Origin: Actinomycetes bacterium
Lineage (GTDB): Bacteria > Actinomycetota > Actinomycetes > Propionibacteriales > Nocardioidaceae
Assembly: GCA_023252095.1 (NCBI GenBank)
Contig: JAHEXN010000178.1
Location: forward strand, 1-7,382
DNA: 7,382 bases
Direction: 5' to 3'
In this document: positions 5,373 through 7,382 of the stretch, in pieces
How the letters are laid out: every line of letters begins with the position of its first letter
How positions within the stretch are numbered: the stretch's first letter is position 1
The notes under the pieces: generated by a model
What the model saw: the letters and a program-made list of their open reading frames with translations, nothing else
Told to the model about the DNA's origin: nothing
The model's database searches: none
Translations under genes and position numbers: made by a program

Positions 5373-6821
5373 ATGACCGACGGATCCGCGTCGTCCTCGG
5401 AGGCCGATCTTTCCGCGGCGTGGCAGGCCGCCGTCGACCGTCTCTCACCCGGGGCACGCGTGTGGGTCTTCCCCGCGGTCCCCCTCAGTCTCCACAACGA
5501 CATCGTCATCGCCGAGGTGCAGAACGACCTGGCCCGCGCCCAGCTCGAGTCGCGCGTCCGTCCCGTGCTCGAGCAGGCCCTGAGTCGCGAGCTCGGCACC
5601 GAGGTCCGCCTGGTCGTCACGATCGACGCCACGATCACCCCGCCGGACACGCCGCTCGTGGAGGACCCGGCCCCCGTCGGTTCGCCGGTCGACGAGCTCG
5701 ACGAGGACGACGACGAGGACCAGTTCGTCCCGCGGTGGGGTCCGGCCGCCACGCCCGTCACGGGCCGACCGGCCAACATCGCCGAGGCCCGACTCAACCC
5801 GCGCTACCTCTTCGAGAACTTCGTGATGGGATCGTCCAACCGCTTCGCGCACGCCGCGGCCGTCGCCACGGCCGAGGCACCCGGCAAGGCCTACAACCCG
5901 CTCGTCATCTACGGCGACTCCGGACTCGGCAAGACGCACCTGCTCCACGCGATCGGTCACTACGTGCTGGGTCTCTACCCCTCCTCGCGCGTGCGCTACG
6001 TCAACACCGAGGAGTTCACGAACGACGTCATCAACGCGATCGGTGAGCGACGCACGGGTGATCTCAAGCGCAAGTACCGCGAGATCGACGTCCTGCTGGT
6101 CGACGACATCCAGTTCATCGAGGGCAAGGAGGCGACGCAGGAGGAGTTCTTCCACACGTTCAACGCCCTGCACAACGAGAACAAGCAGATCGTCATGACG
6201 TCGGACCGCCCCCCGAAGAACCTCAAGACGCTCGAGGAGCGGCTGCGCAACCGGTTCGAGTGGGGTCTCACGACCGACGTCACGCCGCCCGAGCTCGAGA
6301 CCCGCATCGCGATCCTCCGCAAGAAGGCTGCCAACGACGGCCTGACAGTGCCGGCCGACGTGCTGGAGTTCATCGCCACCAAGGTGCAGACCAACATCCG
6401 TGAGCTCGAGGGCGCCCTGATCCGCGTCACGGCGTTCGCCAACCTCAACAAGACGCCGGTCGACATGAACCTGTCGCAGATCGTCCTGAAGGACCTCGTG
6501 AGCGCCGGAGGCGATCCCGTCGTCACGAGCGCGCTGATCATCGCGCAGACGGCGGCCTACTCGGAGTTCGCGATCGACGAGATCTGCGGCACCAACCGCC
6601 AGCGCGACCTCGTGCTCGCGCGCCAGATCGCGATGTACCTGTGCCGTGAGCTCACCGACCTGTCGCTGCCGAAGATCGGCCAGGAGTTCGGCGGACGCGA
6701 CCACACCACGGTCATGCACGCGGTCAAGAAGATCGGTCTGCTCATGACTGAGCGCCATGCGGTCTTCAACCAGGTCACGGAGCTGACCAACCGCATCAAG
6801 CAGCAGGCCCGCCAGTCCTAA
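5373..6821 (+). CDS. dnaA: Chromosomal replication initiator protein DnaA
   Basis: The gene encodes a complete 482-residue initiator that binds DnaA boxes, oligomerises with ATP and opens oriC for helicase loading. Domain I (about 1-88) contains AAWQAAVDRLSPGARVWVF. Domain II (about 89-135) is a short, very acidic linker with DELDEDDDEDQ (107-117). Domain III is the AAA+ core: Walker A GDSGLGKTH (181-189), Walker B LLVDDIQFI (241-249), sensor 1 MTSDRPP (275-281), the arginine-finger box EERLRNRFEWGL with R294, and sensor 2 NIRELEGALIR (341-351). Domain IV binds boxes through the signature GRDHTTVMHA (441-450). The start ATG at 5373 follows GGAGG with a 4-nt spacer. It is shorter than Streptomyces DnaA, mainly in domain II. 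DnaA boxes in its leader suggest autoregulation. Confidence 0.98.
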   Translation: MTDGSASSSEADLSAAWQAAVDRLSPGARVWVFPAVPLSLHNDIVIAEVQNDLARAQLESRVRPVLEQALSRELGTEVRLVVTIDATITPPDTPLVEDPAPVGSPVDELDEDDDEDQFVPRWGPAATPVTGRPANIAEARLNPRYLFENFVMGSSNRFAHAAAVATAEAPGKAYNPLVIYGDSGLGKTHLLHAIGHYVLGLYPSSRVRYVNTEEFTNDVINAIGERRTGDLKRKYREIDVLLVDDIQFIEGKEATQEEFFHTFNALHNENKQIVMTSDRPPKNLKTLEERLRNRFEWGLTTDVTPPELETRIAILRKKAANDGLTVPADVLEFIATKVQTNIRELEGALIRVTAFANLNKTPVDMNLSQIVLKDLVSAGGDPVVTSALIIAQTAAYSEFAIDEICGTNRQRDLVLARQIAMYLCRELTDLSLPKIGQEFGGRDHTTVMHAVKKIGLLMTERHAVFNQVTELTNRIKQQARQS

Positions 6822-7007
6822 TTCTTGTTCTTACACAGTTGGGGACGACCCTGTGGGTAAGTCTCCACCTGAGGTGGACATCTGATGACGCCGTGTGAAT
6901 GGCGTGTGAACGCATCCGCGGCATGCACACCCCCACGGGGTGGGTGCACGGCCTCGTCCCCACGCCGTCCACCGACGATTTGCCTGGAACCCGAGCGCCA
7001 TCGGGAG

Positions 7008-7025
7008 TTCTCCACAGAATCCACA
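7008..7025 (+). promoter_or_regulatory. Tandem DnaA boxes next to the unwinding site
   Basis: TTCTCCACA (7008-7016) is followed without gap by GAATCCACA (7017-7025). They differ from TTATCCACA at one and two positions. Both point towards the trinucleotide repeats that begin 4 bp later, the arrangement expected for the boxes that load DnaA onto single-stranded DNA. Confidence 0.65.
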
Positions 7026-7029
7026 GGTG

Positions 7030-7044
7030 CTACGACTACTACTA
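7030..7044 (+). promoter_or_regulatory. Candidate DnaA-trio element (origin unwinding)
   Basis: The + strand reads CTA-CGA-CTA-CTA-CTA. The complementary strand therefore carries 3'-GAT-type triplets, the form of the DnaA-trio described in Bacillus subtilis, where DnaA grips single-stranded DNA. It lies 4 bp (GGTG) after the tandem boxes and is followed by A+T-richer DNA. The second triplet deviates in its central base. Confidence 0.55.
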
Positions 7045-7092
7045 CCGAGATAGACACATGAAAACTCGTTGAAGGGGTCCAGCGCCGATGTG

Positions 7093-7101
7093 TGTGGACA
7101 A
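7093..7101 (-). promoter_or_regulatory. Exact DnaA box in oriC
   Basis: TGTGGACAA on the + strand is TTGTCCACA on the - strand, the consensus box of high-GC actinobacteria. It is the only exact match in the dnaA-dnaN gap and lies about 50 bp beyond the trinucleotide repeats, pointing back towards them. Confidence 0.8.
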
Positions 7102-7208
7102 CTCCCGGAACGAACCACATGTCTGTGGCCTGGCCTAGGATCGAACCCGGTCCCGTGGCAGGATTCAGCCACCGACACCCGTCGACGCCAGTCTGAGAGG
7201 CCCCCTAC

Positions 7209-7382
7209 GTGAAGTTCCGGATCGAACGCGACACCCTCGCCGATGCCGTGGCGTGGACTGCCCGCAGCCTTCCGGTGCGTCCGAGCGTCCCCGTCCTGGC
7301 CGGTCTTCTGATCGAGGCCGGCACCGACGGCCTCACGCTGTCGGGCTTCGACTACGAGACGTCCACGCGCGCCACGCTCCCG
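7209..7382 (+). CDS. dnaN: DNA polymerase III beta subunit (sliding clamp), N-terminal part
   Basis: The 58 visible codons encode MKFRIERDTLADAVAWTARSL and onward through PVLAGLLIEAG to GFDYETSTRATLP. This is the start of the beta sliding clamp, the ring that tethers DNA polymerase III to DNA. The VxWxxRxLPxRPxxPVLAGLLIE block and the LSGFDYE strand are characteristic of actinobacterial DnaN. The start is GTG at 7209 with GAGAGG 8 nt upstream (7195-7200). The full protein is normally about 370-400 residues, so most of it lies beyond the right edge. It follows dnaA across oriC, as expected, and recF is usually next. Confidence 0.96.
   Translation, partial: MKFRIERDTLADAVAWTARSLPVRPSVPVLAGLLIEAGTDGLTLSGFDYETSTRATLP

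Larger units (their letters stand above)
6822..7208. other. oriC: Likely chromosomal origin of replication (oriC), dnaA-dnaN intergenic region
   Basis: This 387-bp non-coding gap lies between dnaA and dnaN, the usual oriC place in actinobacteria. DnaA-box-like sites are TTACCCACA at 6852-6860 (-), ATGTCCACC at 6873-6881 (-), TTCTCCACA at 7008-7016 (+), GAATCCACA at 7017-7025 (+) and the exact TTGTCCACA at 7093-7101 (-). The segment of about 7030-7075 is richer in A+T than its surroundings and starts with CTA trinucleotide repeats, a likely unwinding site. An imperfect hairpin (6924-6948) and an 8-bp direct repeat (6892-6910) lie in the left half. The right end holds the dnaN ribosome site. 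No gene is supported here. Confidence 0.85.

Noticed and set aside
5691..5720. GAC/GAG-rich run as a microsatellite
   Set aside because: It codes for the acidic linker (domain II) of DnaA and is explained by Asp/Glu codons. The repeat is not regular.
5445..6758. Long open frame (437 codons) on the - strand across dnaA
   Set aside because: It is fully antisense to a clear dnaA and its translation is low-complexity R/V/D/L-rich, typical of shadow frames in GC-rich DNA.
7136..7141. TAGGAT as a dnaN -10 element
   Set aside because: There is no recognisable -35 at 16-19 bp and no TGn extension, so a promoter cannot be supported by sequence alone.
1..7382. CRISPR arrays, insertion sequences, tRNA genes, phage or defence genes
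   Set aside because: I found no regularly spaced repeats, transposase-like proteins, tRNA-like folds or accessory genes. All long stretches are accounted for by core origin-region genes.

Overview
The window is the chromosomal replication-origin neighbourhood of a GC-rich actinobacterium. The gene order trxA, parB, parA, rsmG, jag, yidC, yidD, rnpA, rpmH, then divergent dnaA and dnaN, is the classic actinobacterial oriC arrangement. The protein sequences suggest Nocardioidaceae (Nocardioides or Aeromicrobium-like). That placement is my impression from the sequences, not a database result.

Layout. Positions 2-259 hold the 3' part of a thioredoxin gene on the + strand. It converges on parB, and a perfect 23-bp hairpin at 269-318 separates the two and looks like a bidirectional terminator. 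From 327 to 5024 everything lies on the - strand in one tightly packed run. In transcription order this is rpmH (a 45-residue protein), rnpA, yidD, yidC, jag (KH-R3H protein), rsmG, parA and parB. Several junctions overlap by 1 or 4 bases. Two parS centromere sites lie in this run: a perfect 16-mer inside the first codons of rsmG (2790-2805) and a 14-bp core in the parA leader (2153-2166).

The 348-bp region 5025-5372 between divergent rpmH and dnaA holds a perfect 22-bp palindrome in the rpmH leader, promoter-like sequences for both genes, and a cluster of DnaA boxes next to the dnaA start. dnaA (5373-6821) is complete. The 387-bp gap 6822-7208 between dnaA and dnaN is the likely oriC. It has scattered DnaA boxes, a tandem box pair at 7008-7025 followed directly by CTA-type trinucleotide repeats resembling DnaA-trios, and then a short A+T-richer stretch. 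dnaN starts with GTG at 7209 and runs off the right edge.

Functionally, DnaA and DnaN start and sustain replication at oriC. ParA, ParB and parS segregate the newly replicated origins. RnpA matures tRNA, L34 and RsmG serve the ribosome, and YidC and YidD handle membrane protein insertion. All gene families are well known and I found no undescribed gene system. The points worth a second look are regulatory: the DnaA-trio candidate, the rpmH-leader palindrome, the upstream DnaA-box cluster, and the parS site embedded in rsmG.
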